NCBI GenBank assembly: GCA_002428445.1
Contig: DIWJ01000025.1
Location: 1-38,515, forward strand
From: Syntrophaceae bacterium UBA6109
GTDB taxonomy: Bacteria > Desulfobacterota > Syntrophia > Syntrophales > UBA6109
DNA length: 38,515 nucleotides
Direction: 5' to 3'
Shown: in pieces, positions 23,323 through 31,336 of the stretch
How the letters are laid out: each line of letters starts with the position of its first letter
How positions within the stretch are numbered: position 1 is the stretch's first letter
Position numbers and translations under genes: made by a program
Notes under the pieces: model-generated
Told to the model about the DNA's origin: nothing
The model's database searches: none
Seen by the model: only the letters and a program-made list of their open reading frames with translations

Positions 23323-25068
23323 ATGAGGTTCAGCTCTGTCGTCGTCAGCTATTTTTTCCAGCGGGAAAGCACCCGGCGAAATATCCGCCAGCTCCTCAAG
23401 TTCATCCTGGTCCTCGCAGTCCTGGTGACCGTCTTCAGCGTCATCTTTCATTTTCTCATGGCCCTCGAAGGAAAGCACCATACGTGGATCACCGGTTTCT
23501 ACTGGACGCTCACGGTGATGTCGACGCTTGGATTCGGGGACATCACCTTCAATTCGGATCTGGGACGGCTCTTTTCCATCGTGGTCCTGCTGTCTGGGAT
23601 GATCTTCCTGCTGACCCTGCTGCCCTTCATGTTCATCAAATTCTTCTATGCCCCATGGGTCGAGGCGGAGTCGAGAAAACGGGCGCCGCGGGAATTGCCC
23701 CCGGAGACCCGCGGGCACGTGATCATCACCAGCTACAACTCGGTCACCATGGCGCTGATCGAGAAGCTGAAGGACCATGGGATCGACTATGTCCTCGTCG
23801 TGAGCGACCTCAAGCATGCCCTGGACCTTTACGATACGGGGGTCCGGGTGGCCGTTGGGGATGCCGACGACCCCGCAACCTACCGGAGGCTTCGCGCTGA
23901 CAGGGCCGCCCTGGTCGTTGCGGCCGACCGCGACGAAATCAACACGAACATCACCTTCACTGTCCGGGAGTTGAGCGAGCAGGTTCCCATCATCGCGACC
24001 GCCGATTCACCCTATTCCGAGGATATCCTGCAGATGGCGGGCAGCACGAAGGTGCTGCAACTGTACAGCATCCTGGGACGCTCCCTGGCCGCATGGACCG
24101 TGGGCGGTGACTGCCGGGCCAACATCATCAGCCGCTTTGGCGATCTCTGCATTGCGGAGTTCCCCGCCATGTGGACGCCGCTCGTAGGGGAGACTCTGGC
24201 CGGGAGCAACCTTCGGGAGAAATTTGGCGTGACCGTCGTCGGACTCTGGGAAAGGGGCAAGTTTGCAGTCCCGAATGCCGACAGCCTCATCCAGCGCAAC
24301 AGCGTCCTCGTCCTGGCGGGTTCCGAGCAAAACCTGACGGCCTTCGAGGAGATCTATTCTTTTTACCATATCTGCAAACTTGCCACAGACCCCGTGGTAA
24401 TCGTCGGGAGCGGGCGGGTGGGTGACACCATTGCCGAGCGGTTCAAGGAGCGGGGGAGCCCGTACCTGGTCATCGAGAAGAACCCGAAGAGGCTGCAGGA
24501 CGAACCGCATTACGTCGTCGGGGATGCCGCCGACATCCGCACGCTCCAGAAGGCCTGGATCGAAAAGGCCCCCGCCGCCCTGATCACCACGCACGACGAC
24601 GCCACGAACATCTACCTGACGAAATACCTGCGCAGCCTGCGGCCTGACATGCAGATCCTGAGCAGGGCAAATCTCGACCGGAACGTCTCCACCCTCCACC
24701 GTGCCGGCGCCGACTTTGTCATGTCCTATGCATCCCTGGGCGCGAACGCGATCTTCAACTTCCTGAGAAAAGAAGACACGTCGATGTTGGCCGAAGGTCT
24801 CAACATTTTCCGCCTGAAGGCCCCGGAATCGCTCGTGGGAAAGAACCTGGCCCAATCCGGGATCAGGGAGGCGACGGACTGTTCCGTCGTCGCCATCCGG
24901 GACGGCGGATCCCTGTCGGTCAATCCCGATCCGCAGATGCCGATCAAGCCGAATACCGAATTGATCCTCATCGGGACCGAAGAAGGGGAGAAAAAGTTTC
25001 TGAAGGTTTTTGAGTCCCCCAAGAACGGCCATTCCAGGCGGTGGTGGGAAACAAAGAAGAATCTTTAG
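23323..25068 (+). CDS. Potassium channel with two RCK (TrkA-N/TrkA-C) modules
   Basis: This 581-residue protein has two membrane helices (~25-46 and ~84-106) around a pore loop with selectivity filter TLGFGD (68-73, against the usual TVGYGD). The cytoplasmic part has two RCK modules. The first TrkA-N (HVIITSYNSVTMALIEKL, ~130-250) and TrkA-C (~275-345) are followed by a second TrkA-N with the intact dinucleotide motif VIVGSGRVGDTIAERF (~365-485) and TrkA-C (~495-570). The first module lacks the GxGxxG signature (SYNSVT), so nucleotide binding may be limited to the second. Tandem RCK channels form a gating ring that opens on Ca2+ or nucleotides in known relatives. It converges with the hydrolase gene at 25250. 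Confidence 0.92.
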   Translation: MRFSSVVVSYFFQRESTRRNIRQLLKFILVLAVLVTVFSVIFHFLMALEGKHHTWITGFYWTLTVMSTLGFGDITFNSDLGRLFSIVVLLSGMIFLLTLLPFMFIKFFYAPWVEAESRKRAPRELPPETRGHVIITSYNSVTMALIEKLKDHGIDYVLVVSDLKHALDLYDTGVRVAVGDADDPATYRRLRADRAALVVAADRDEINTNITFTVRELSEQVPIIATADSPYSEDILQMAGSTKVLQLYSILGRSLAAWTVGGDCRANIISRFGDLCIAEFPAMWTPLVGETLAGSNLREKFGVTVVGLWERGKFAVPNADSLIQRNSVLVLAGSEQNLTAFEEIYSFYHICKLATDPVVIVGSGRVGDTIAERFKERGSPYLVIEKNPKRLQDEPHYVVGDAADIRTLQKAWIEKAPAALITTHDDATNIYLTKYLRSLRPDMQILSRANLDRNVSTLHRAGADFVMSYASLGANAIFNFLRKEDTSMLAEGLNIFRLKAPESLVGKNLAQSGIREATDCSVVAIRDGGSLSVNPDPQMPIKPNTELILIGTEEGEKKFLKVFESPKNGHSRRWWETKKNL

Positions 25069-25249
25069 ACTCCGGCCGTCCCTTGTCCGGAAGAGACATG
25101 TCCGTCAAAAAACCAGAGGTGAATGGTCCGTATTCGCGGAAAGTGACGATGAGGATGTCGGGGGGCAGGCCGGGCGGGAAGAAATAGAGGCAAGAATCGG
25201 CGGTTTGTCACCTTTGCGCCGCAGGCTCGCGGGGCGGCGCTGCATCTCA

Positions 25250-26212
25250 TTAAATCTCCATCTCCAGACCATCGTAGGCCAGATGAATTTCCAGGGGCGA
25301 GGATGCATCGTAGATCCTCAGATACTCCCGGGTGTCCATCAGAAACTGGTCCAGGGCGTCGTCATCATAGGAATGCTCGCTGTGAAAGAGGCACAGACGG
25401 CGGACCCCGGCGCGAACGGCAAGTTCGACGCCCAGGACGTTGCTCGAGTGGCCCCAGTTTTCCTTCGTATCGATGGCATCCTGCAGGTTGTACTGCGCAT
25501 CGAAGATCAGCAGATCGGCCCCTTTGAAAAATCCGATGAAGGCGTAATCCCTGTTTTCCGCATCCGCCTTGTGCTCCGCGTCGGTGGAGTAAATCACCTT
25601 CTTCCCATTCTTGACAAAACAGTAGCCGTAGGAATCCCCGGGATGGTTCTGCATGATGCCGGTCACGTTCATGCCCGCAATGCCGCAGGTCCGGCCCGGT
25701 TCAAGGACGTGGAAGGATATGTCCGCCTTCATGGCCTTCAGCGGGACGGGAAAGGACGGCGGGGACTGCTGGCGGACGAAGGCCTGCTCCAGAGCCGGAT
25801 GGCATCCATAGATGCGGACCTGGTGACCGGGAATATAGGCAGGGGTGAAAAAGGGGAATCCCTGGATGTGGTCCCAATGCAGGTGCGAGATGAAAAGATG
25901 AAATACGGTGGAGGAAGGATCCCGCTTCCCGTAGGCCGTCTTCATGAAAGAATTGCCGAAATCCCTGAGCCCCGTTCCGGCGTCGCACAGGACATACTCC
26001 TCCTGTCCCCTGATCTCGACACACGCCGTGTTTCCGCCATAGCTTTGCCGGACGGCGAAGGGAAGCCTCCCGATGAACGCCCGGATCGCCGCATCGTCAT
26101 CGAGGGTCTGCGACCGCGATGCCTTGAGAGCCCGGAATATCTTCTCTTCGATCAGATGGCCCGCGGTTGCAGTCGGCAGGGATCCCCGCGTCCCCCAGAA
26201 GTAGATTTTCAT
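25250..26212 (-). CDS. Metallo-beta-lactamase-fold hydrolase
   Basis: This 320-residue protein starts at ATG 26212 (MKIYFWGTRGSLP). The metal site HxHxDH is at residues 110-115 (SHLHWDHIQGFP). Further motifs are GTGLRDFG, an IYSTDAEH segment with the bridging Asp, and a late His in CLFHSEHSYDD. The WGTRGSxP opening is typical of MBL-fold proteins related to cyclic-nucleotide phosphodiesterase (class II) and PhnP-like enzymes. It is cytoplasmic, with no signal. A phosphodiester substrate is likely but not shown. Readings that start further upstream run into the insertion-sequence-like repeats and are not supported. Confidence 0.87.
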   Translation of the reverse strand: MKIYFWGTRGSLPTATAGHLIEEKIFRALKASRSQTLDDDAAIRAFIGRLPFAVRQSYGGNTACVEIRGQEEYVLCDAGTGLRDFGNSFMKTAYGKRDPSSTVFHLFISHLHWDHIQGFPFFTPAYIPGHQVRIYGCHPALEQAFVRQQSPPSFPVPLKAMKADISFHVLEPGRTCGIAGMNVTGIMQNHPGDSYGYCFVKNGKKVIYSTDAEHKADAENRDYAFIGFFKGADLLIFDAQYNLQDAIDTKENWGHSSNVLGVELAVRAGVRRLCLFHSEHSYDDDALDQFLMDTREYLRIYDASSPLEIHLAYDGLEMEI

Positions 26213-26413
26213 GATGCCCCTGTTTGTGAACGAAAATGTTCCCGATCCGTTGAGATCCAGTGCCGGCGGCCTATTCGCGAACCGCTGTATTTCCTTGACA
26301 AGGCATTGCTTCAGCAGGGTGGACGCGTGACGTCTTGGTAAGACATCGTTTTCTGGAACAGCAGTATAAGAAGAACGGCCCTGCATGTCAATGAAATCAA
26401 GGCCGTGTGTCAA

Positions 26414-26458
26414 GCCAAAGTAGAAATGTCCTATGTTTGCCAAAATAGAAATGTCCTA
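26414..26458. mobile_element. Remnant of an insertion-sequence end (IS21-like)
   Basis: Two 20-nt copies of GCCAAARTAGAAATGTCCTA lie at 26414-26433 and 26439-26458, 25 nt apart and differing at one base. Short multiple repeats containing TAGAAATGTCC are, from memory, typical of IS21-family ends. No transposase is left, and the second repeat abuts exactly the truncated receiver-domain gene, so insertion and later deletion is the simplest history. Confidence 0.5.
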
Positions 26459-26671
26459 CTGGACATGATCATGGCGCCGGGGATCGACGGTCTGGAGACC
26501 TACCAGCGGATTCTGGAGATCAACCCGGAGCAAAGGGCCATTCTGGTGAGCGGCTTCTCGGAAACCGATCGAGTGAGGGAGGCGCAGCAGCTGGGCGCGG
26601 GCGCCTATGTCCGGAAACCCTATGTGAGGGAAAAAATCGGCCTTGCCATAAGGCAGGAACTGGACCGATAA
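26459..26671 (+). pseudogene. C-terminal receiver-domain fragment of a hybrid histidine kinase
   Basis: From Leu at 26459 the frame reads DMIMAPGIDGLETYQRILEINPEQ...ILVSGFSETDRV...GAGAYVRKPY...IGLAIRQELDR. This is closely similar to the last 72 residues of the hybrid kinase at 29262-31280. It includes the phospho-acceptor Asp and the KPY lysine but lacks the first half of the receiver fold and all kinase parts. The break coincides with the insertion-sequence repeats, so this is the surviving tail of a paralogous kinase. An ATG at 26405 would give an 88-residue frame through the repeats, but there is no reason to think it functions. Confidence 0.8.
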
Positions 26672-26747
26672 TCGGCCATGAAAATCGCCGCCGGTCAGGA
26701 ACGCCATATTCCTGTCGAACCGGAGTGCTGCATCGAAAGGGGACCCC

Positions 26748-27041
26748 ATGCGTTCTTTCATCGTGTTTGTCGTTTTCTTGTTTGCGATTGTCTCGTTCCT
26801 GTTTTCAGGCGCAGCAGGTTTTGCGGCGCAAGCGACAGATGGCGGTATAAAAAAAGCCGGGACTTCGATGAAGATGAAGGCGCCGGCGCCGCCCGATCAA
26901 CGCGGGAAGAGCAAAGCAAGACCGCCGGATCCGCTCGAAAAGAGCAAGGCCATGCCCGTCGATCCGCTGGAGAAGGGCAGGGCGATGCCGCCCGACGATT
27001 TCGGCAAAGGCAAGGCCATGCCGGCCCAATCCCCCCGATGA
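26748..27041 (+). CDS. Small secreted Lys/Pro repeat protein
   Basis: This 97-residue protein has a signal peptide (residues 1-27, FIVFVVFLFAIVSFLFSGAAGFAA). The mature part is built of short repeats of about 13 residues, DPLEKSKAMP / DPLEKGRAMP / DDFGKGKAMP, with Pro, Lys and acidic residues. It has no cysteines or known domain. AAAGGGG precedes ATG 26748. It ends just upstream of the nrfHA promoter and is probably a separate transcript. Function unknown; it should be disordered in the periplasm. Confidence 0.65.
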   Translation: MRSFIVFVVFLFAIVSFLFSGAAGFAAQATDGGIKKAGTSMKMKAPAPPDQRGKSKARPPDPLEKSKAMPVDPLEKGRAMPPDDFGKGKAMPAQSPR

Positions 27042-27059
27042 GGATCGGCGCAATTATTT

Positions 27060-27088
27060 TTGACTTTTCACCATGCCGGCGTTACATT
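27060..27088 (+). promoter_or_regulatory. Promoter of nrfHA
   Basis: TTGACT (27060-27065) and TACATT (27083-27088) are separated by exactly 17 nt and lie 62 bases before the nrfH start codon. I see no convincing FNR or NarL site nearby. Confidence 0.55.
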
Positions 27089-27150
27089 TTTAGAAAGTCG
27101 GATCGTTTCCATCTCTAACAACCCGTCGGGCCGTTGCGAGGGATCCGGAA

Positions 27151-27633
27151 ATGAAGTGGAAAGATTTTGTTGCCCTCCCCCCGAAGAGACTCTTCTCCGC
27201 CGGCGTAATTCTCGGCGCCATCCTCGTGGCTGCCATGGTCGGCGGATACCATGCCTCGGGCAGTCCCCTCGTATGCGGGACGTGCCACAGCATGGACCAC
27301 GTCTATTCACGGTGGAACACCTCCACGCACAAGCAGTTTGCCTGCATGGAGTGTCATCTCCCCGATACCCACCTTGCCGGCAAGCTCGTTTACAAGACCA
27401 GGGCCGGCCTCAACGACCTCTACCATGAAACCCTGAAGACCTATCCCGCCGCCATTTCCATATCGGCCGAGGGGAGGCAGATCGCAAACCGCAACTGTCT
27501 GCGATGCCATTTCTCGACGGTGCAGAATACGCCTATGGGGGCAGGGGGAGCCGACTGCCTCAAGTGCCATCGTTTCAGCGTCCATCAACGGGGGCTTGAA
27601 AAGGGGGGAGGGATCATCCTTGTACAGAAATAA
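27151..27633 (+). CDS. nrfH: Cytochrome c nitrite reductase small subunit NrfH
   Basis: This 160-residue tetraheme cytochrome of the NapC/NirT family has one N-terminal membrane anchor (~13-33) and four CxxCH haem sites: CGTCH (42-46), CMECH, CLRCH and CLKCH. It takes electrons from menaquinol and passes them to NrfA on the periplasmic side. GAGGG lies 8 nt before ATG 27151. The nrfA start lies inside its last codons, which is usual for this pair. Confidence 0.95.
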   Translation: MKWKDFVALPPKRLFSAGVILGAILVAAMVGGYHASGSPLVCGTCHSMDHVYSRWNTSTHKQFACMECHLPDTHLAGKLVYKTRAGLNDLYHETLKTYPAAISISAEGRQIANRNCLRCHFSTVQNTPMGAGGADCLKCHRFSVHQRGLEKGGGIILVQK

Positions 27634-28897
27634 GAAAATCTGGATGACGCTTGCGGGGATCGCCGTGGTGGCGGTCTCCATCATCGGGTTTCAGGTGCTC
27701 ATGCGGTCACCGAATACGACGATGAAGATTGCCGCGATTCCGGAGGGGGAATACGACCCGGCTGTATGGGGCCGGCACTACCCCCTGGAGTACAAGAGCT
27801 ACCTGCAGATGAAGGAGATGGCGGCATCGCCGACGGGCTTCGGCGGCGGTGAGAAGGTCCAGAAGTCCCTCAAGGAGCCGGAGATCCTCATCAACTTCAA
27901 GGGGATGCCCTTCAGCGTCGACTACACGGAGGACCGGGGGCACGTCTACGCCCTCGAGGATCTGAAGAATACGAAGCGCATCAACGAGACCACGGCCGGC
28001 GCCTGCATGACCTGCAAGACGGCGCAGCTGGCCGACATCTTCAAGGAGAAGGGCTGGGCTTACGCAAAGACTCCCCTCCCGGAACTTCTTGCCGTACTGA
28101 AGCACCCGATCGTCTGCGCGAATTGTCATGATCCCAAGACGATGAATCTGCGCGTCATCAACCCGGCCTTCATCGAGGCCATGGCGCAGCGCGGCATCGA
28201 TGTGAAAAAGGCGTCGCGCGAGGACATGCGGACATACGTCTGCGGACAGTGCCACGTGGAGTACTACTTCGCGCCGGCGGACAAGAAAGTCGTTCTCCCC
28301 TGGGCCAGGGGCCTTCGTCCCGACCAGATCTACGAATACTATTCCGCGTTGCCCAACGGCTTCACAATGGACTGGAAGCATCCCGACTCCGAGACCCAGA
28401 TGCTCAAGGCCCAGCACCCCGAGTTCGAGGTATGGAGCGGCGGCGTACATGCGGGCTCCGGTGTTTCCTGCGCCGACTGCCACATGCCTTACATGAAGGT
28501 GGACGGGCAGAAGTACACCTCCCACTGGGTTACGAGCCCCATGAAACACGGCAGGGAAGCCTGCCGAACCTGCCATACCCAGGACGATCAGTGGCTGCTC
28601 GACCGCGTCAAGACGATCCAGGCAAGCGTCTGGGAAATGCAGCACACGGCGGGGCAGACAGTGGCCAAGGCGCATCAGGCGATCGGGAAGACAACGAAGG
28701 CCGCCAAAGTGAACAAGGCCGAGCTCGAGAAGGCCCGGGAGTTTGTCAGAAAGGCCCAGTGGCACTGGGACTTCGTCGCGGCGGAAAACAGCATGGGCTT
28801 CCACAACCCGACGATGATCCTGACTACCCTGGGGCGCTCCATCGACTTGGCCCACCAAGCCATCGCCTCGGCCGAGAAGGCCCTCGGCGAGAGATGA
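27620..28897 (+). CDS. nrfA: Pentaheme cytochrome c nitrite reductase NrfA
   Basis: This 425-residue periplasmic enzyme reduces nitrite to ammonium with six electrons. The active-site haem motif CMTCK (residues 129-133 with the chosen start) has the family's lysine ligand. Four CxxCH motifs follow (CANCH, CGQCH, CADCH, CRTCH). The N-terminus has an uncleaved-type membrane/signal helix (IWMTLAGIAVVAVSIIGFQVL). TTG 27620 is chosen as start because GGGGGGAGGG stands 7 nt upstream; TTG 27596 would add eight residues. The gene overlaps nrfH by 14 bases, and a strong terminator closes the pair. It serves respiratory nitrite ammonification or nitrite detoxification. Confidence 0.96.
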   Translation: MYRNKKIWMTLAGIAVVAVSIIGFQVLMRSPNTTMKIAAIPEGEYDPAVWGRHYPLEYKSYLQMKEMAASPTGFGGGEKVQKSLKEPEILINFKGMPFSVDYTEDRGHVYALEDLKNTKRINETTAGACMTCKTAQLADIFKEKGWAYAKTPLPELLAVLKHPIVCANCHDPKTMNLRVINPAFIEAMAQRGIDVKKASREDMRTYVCGQCHVEYYFAPADKKVVLPWARGLRPDQIYEYYSALPNGFTMDWKHPDSETQMLKAQHPEFEVWSGGVHAGSGVSCADCHMPYMKVDGQKYTSHWVTSPMKHGREACRTCHTQDDQWLLDRVKTIQASVWEMQHTAGQTVAKAHQAIGKTTKAAKVNKAELEKAREFVRKAQWHWDFVAAENSMGFHNPTMILTTLGRSIDLAHQAIASAEKALGER

Positions 28898-28916
28898 CGC
28901 CATATCCCCGCACGCG

Positions 28917-28954
28917 GGCGGTAGAGGGAAGACCTCTCTACCGCCTCTTTTTTT
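28917..28954 (+). terminator. Rho-independent terminator of nrfHA
   Basis: GGCGGTAGAG (28917-28926) pairs perfectly with CTCTACCGCC (28936-28945) over a 9-nt loop, followed by TCTTTTTTTC. It is 20 nt after the nrfA stop codon. Confidence 0.92.
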
Positions 28955-29041
28955 CTTTGACTCCTCCGCCCACTTTCGGAAGAAGACAAGGCAGTGAACC
29001 GCACTTGCGGGAAGCCGCGCGCCGGCAGAAGTCGAATCCCG

Positions 29042-29190
29042 TCAAATTTCTTGCATTCCGATACCCTTTCGCGCTATCAAACGCCAGATTATAGAAATTC
29101 AGGCACATGTATCCGGCAGTTCAACCCTCAAACTTCAGGAGTCTGCCGTTGAGAAATGGACCCCGTGTCGGATGAGGACGGGGTTTTTTT
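29042..29190 (+). ncRNA. Candidate structured leader RNA, copy B (upstream of hybrid kinase)
   Basis: This is the second copy of the element at 21335-21490. TTGCAT (29051-29056) lies 51 bases before GGCACATGTATCCGGC (29102-29117), followed by AGGAGTCTGCC, GAAATGG and a perfect terminator. CGGCAG (29114-29119) can pair with CTGCCG (29143-29148), and CTCAA in the loop can pair with the TTGAG that follows the stem, giving a possible pseudoknot. An alternative reading is a short leader peptide starting at TTG after AGGAG. The same element before two unrelated membrane or signalling genes argues for a trans-acting signal. Class unknown to me. Confidence 0.5.
29160..29190 (+). terminator. Terminator/attenuator of leader copy B
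   Basis: ACCCCGT (29160-29166) pairs with ACGGGGT (29178-29184), followed by seven T residues. It lies 72 bases before the kinase start and after the leader, so it should act as a conditional terminator. Confidence 0.8.
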
Positions 29191-29261
29191 GTGTTCGGCG
29201 TTTGCGGATCGTGCTGTTCCCGAAGTGCTTCAATGAAAACCGAGCGGAGGATCACATACCC

Positions 29262-31280
29262 GTGACCGAGAAACCAGCCTATGAAGACCTGGAACGAAGG
29301 ATCAGGGAACTTGAAGAGGAAGCGATTCAGGACAAGCGGGTGAGGGAGTCGCTGCGGGCCATCGCGGGCAAGTACAGGCTTCTTACCGAAAAGATGATGG
29401 ACATCGTGTGGATTCTGGACATGAATCTGCGCACCGTCTGCGTGAGCCCCTCGATCGAAACCGTCCTCGGATTTACGCCCGAAGAACGCACGGCACAGGC
29501 CATCGAAGAGCAGCTGACGCCGGCATCGCTGGCTGTCGCTGCGGATGCGCTGGCGAAGGAACTTGCTCTGGAGCAACAGGGGAACGCGGACCTGAACCGC
29601 ACGGTCACCATCGAATTGGAATACTATCACAAGGACGGGTCCACCCGCTGGATCGAGAACCTCGTCAGCGGAATCCGCGATGAGAAGGGAGTCGTAACCG
29701 GGTTCCACGGGGTCTCGCGCGACATCACCAGGAGGAAGAAGGCGGAAGATGACTTGCGGGACAGCGAAAAGAAGTACAGGGAACTGGTCGATTTCCTGCC
29801 AATCTCGGTATTCGAGATCGACCTCCAGGGCAACATCATCTCCGGCAACCCCGCCAACTTCGAAACTTTCGGGTATCAGCAATCCGATCTCGAGAAAGGG
29901 CTGAACGCTTTTCAGATGATCGTGCCGGAGGAGCACGAAAGGCTGATGGCGAACGTCCAGCGGCTGGCGCGAAGGGAAAAGAAGGGACCGTCCGAATACA
30001 CGGGAATCCGGAAGGACGGCAGCACCTTCCCGTTCATGATCTTTCCGGCCGTCATTATCCGCGGGGGCAGGCCGGTGGGATTGAGGGGGGCCATCATCGA
30101 TCTCACGGAGCGGAAGCAACTGGAGGAGCGCCTGAACCGCGCGGAGAAGATGGAGGCGCTCGGAACGCTCGCCGGCGGCGTTGCCCATGATCTCAACAAT
30201 GTCCTGGGGATCATGGTGGGATATTCGGAGTTTCTTCTGGAGAAGCTTCCAGAGGAGAGCCCACTGAGAAAGTATGCCGAAAAGATCCTGCGATCGAGCC
30301 TGAAAAGCGGGGCGATCATTCAGGACCTCCTGTCCCTGGCAAGGAGAGGCGTGACCGTTTCGGAGGTGGTCGATCTCAATCGGGTGGTTTCCGATTACCT
30401 CAGGACGCCGGAATTCGAAAAGCTGAAGGCCTATCATTTGAACGTGGCAATCCGGTCGGATATCGCCAGGGGTTCCCTGAACGTCAAGGGATCGCCGCTT
30501 CATCTGGGCAAGGTCCTGATGAACCTCGTCTCCAATGCCGCGGAGGCCATATCCGGTCCCGGCACCGTAACGATACGGACGGAGAGCCGCCGCGTCGATC
30601 GCCCCGTCCGCGGATGCGGCGACATGCGGGAGGGAGATTATGCGGTGCTCACCGTGTCCGATACCGGCAGCGGCATTTCCCCGGAAGACCTCGGGAAAAT
30701 CTTCGAGCCTTTCTATACGAAGAAGGTCATGGGGAGAAGCGGGACGGGGCTGGGATTGACCGTCGTCTGGGGGACCGTGAAGGACCACAACGGCTGCATC
30801 GACGTGCAGAGCGAGGAGGGAAAAGGGACCGCGTTCACCCTCCATTTCCCCTTGACCGCCGAAGCGCCGGCGAAGGTCGAAGAGCCAGCGGTTCCTGCCG
30901 TCTATCAAGGCAAGGGGGAATCAATTCTCATTGTTGACGATGTGGAGGAGCAGCGGGAACTGGCCGGGGACATGTTCGGGCTGCTCGGGTATCGTATCGA
31001 CGCCGTCTGCAGCGGAGAAGCTGCGGTCGAATACCTCAAGAACAAGCAGGCCGACCTGGTCATCCTGGACATGATCATGGATCCCGGGATTGACGGCATG
31101 GAGACCTACCGGAGAATCCGTGAAATCAACCCGAAGCAGAAAACCATCATCGTCAGCGGTTTTGCGGAAACCGACCGGGTAAAGCAGACGCAGGCCCTGG
31201 GCGCCGGCGCCTTTGTCCGGAAGCCTTACATCCTGGAAAAGATCGGTCTTGCGGTCAGGCAGGAACTGGACCGGAGATAG
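29262..31280 (+). CDS. PAS-PAS hybrid sensor histidine kinase with receiver domain
   Basis: This 672-residue cytoplasmic protein starts at GTG 29262 (TEKPAYEDLERRIRELEEE, a coiled-coil opening common in Desulfobacterota kinases), with GGAGG 11 nt upstream. PAS domains occupy ~38-158 and ~168-285. The HisKA box is AGGVAHDLNNVLG with His309. The ATPase domain has the N box (NLVSNAAEAI), G1 (DTGSGIS), F (EPFYTKK) and G2 (GTGLGLTVVWG). The C-terminal receiver (~550-672) has phospho-acceptor Asp603 and a KPY lysine. There are no membrane helices, so it senses a cytoplasmic signal through PAS. No response regulator with an output domain is adjacent. A truncated paralogue of its tail lies at 26459. 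Confidence 0.93.
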   Translation: MTEKPAYEDLERRIRELEEEAIQDKRVRESLRAIAGKYRLLTEKMMDIVWILDMNLRTVCVSPSIETVLGFTPEERTAQAIEEQLTPASLAVAADALAKELALEQQGNADLNRTVTIELEYYHKDGSTRWIENLVSGIRDEKGVVTGFHGVSRDITRRKKAEDDLRDSEKKYRELVDFLPISVFEIDLQGNIISGNPANFETFGYQQSDLEKGLNAFQMIVPEEHERLMANVQRLARREKKGPSEYTGIRKDGSTFPFMIFPAVIIRGGRPVGLRGAIIDLTERKQLEERLNRAEKMEALGTLAGGVAHDLNNVLGIMVGYSEFLLEKLPEESPLRKYAEKILRSSLKSGAIIQDLLSLARRGVTVSEVVDLNRVVSDYLRTPEFEKLKAYHLNVAIRSDIARGSLNVKGSPLHLGKVLMNLVSNAAEAISGPGTVTIRTESRRVDRPVRGCGDMREGDYAVLTVSDTGSGISPEDLGKIFEPFYTKKVMGRSGTGLGLTVVWGTVKDHNGCIDVQSEEGKGTAFTLHFPLTAEAPAKVEEPAVPAVYQGKGESILIVDDVEEQRELAGDMFGLLGYRIDAVCSGEAAVEYLKNKQADLVILDMIMDPGIDGMETYRRIREINPKQKTIIVSGFAETDRVKQTQALGAGAFVRKPYILEKIGLAVRQELDRR

Positions 31281-31336
31281 ACCGCCCATGTGATTGCGGG
31301 AGGCGCGGCGCCGCGGCAGTCTCGCCTTTCGCGCTC

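Noticed and set aside
29172..29261. A longer N-terminus for the hybrid kinase from ATG 29172
   Set aside because: That ATG is inside the attenuator hairpin; the GTG at 29262 begins the conserved coiled-coil opening.
29121..30908. A 595-residue minus-strand open frame opposite the hybrid kinase
   Set aside because: It is a shadow of the kinase gene: composition is biased, no domain is seen, and the plus-strand frame has every kinase motif.
31287..31330. A terminator between the convergent kinase and hydrolase-fusion genes
   Set aside because: The GC-rich palindrome near GGCGCC has no U-tract on either strand.
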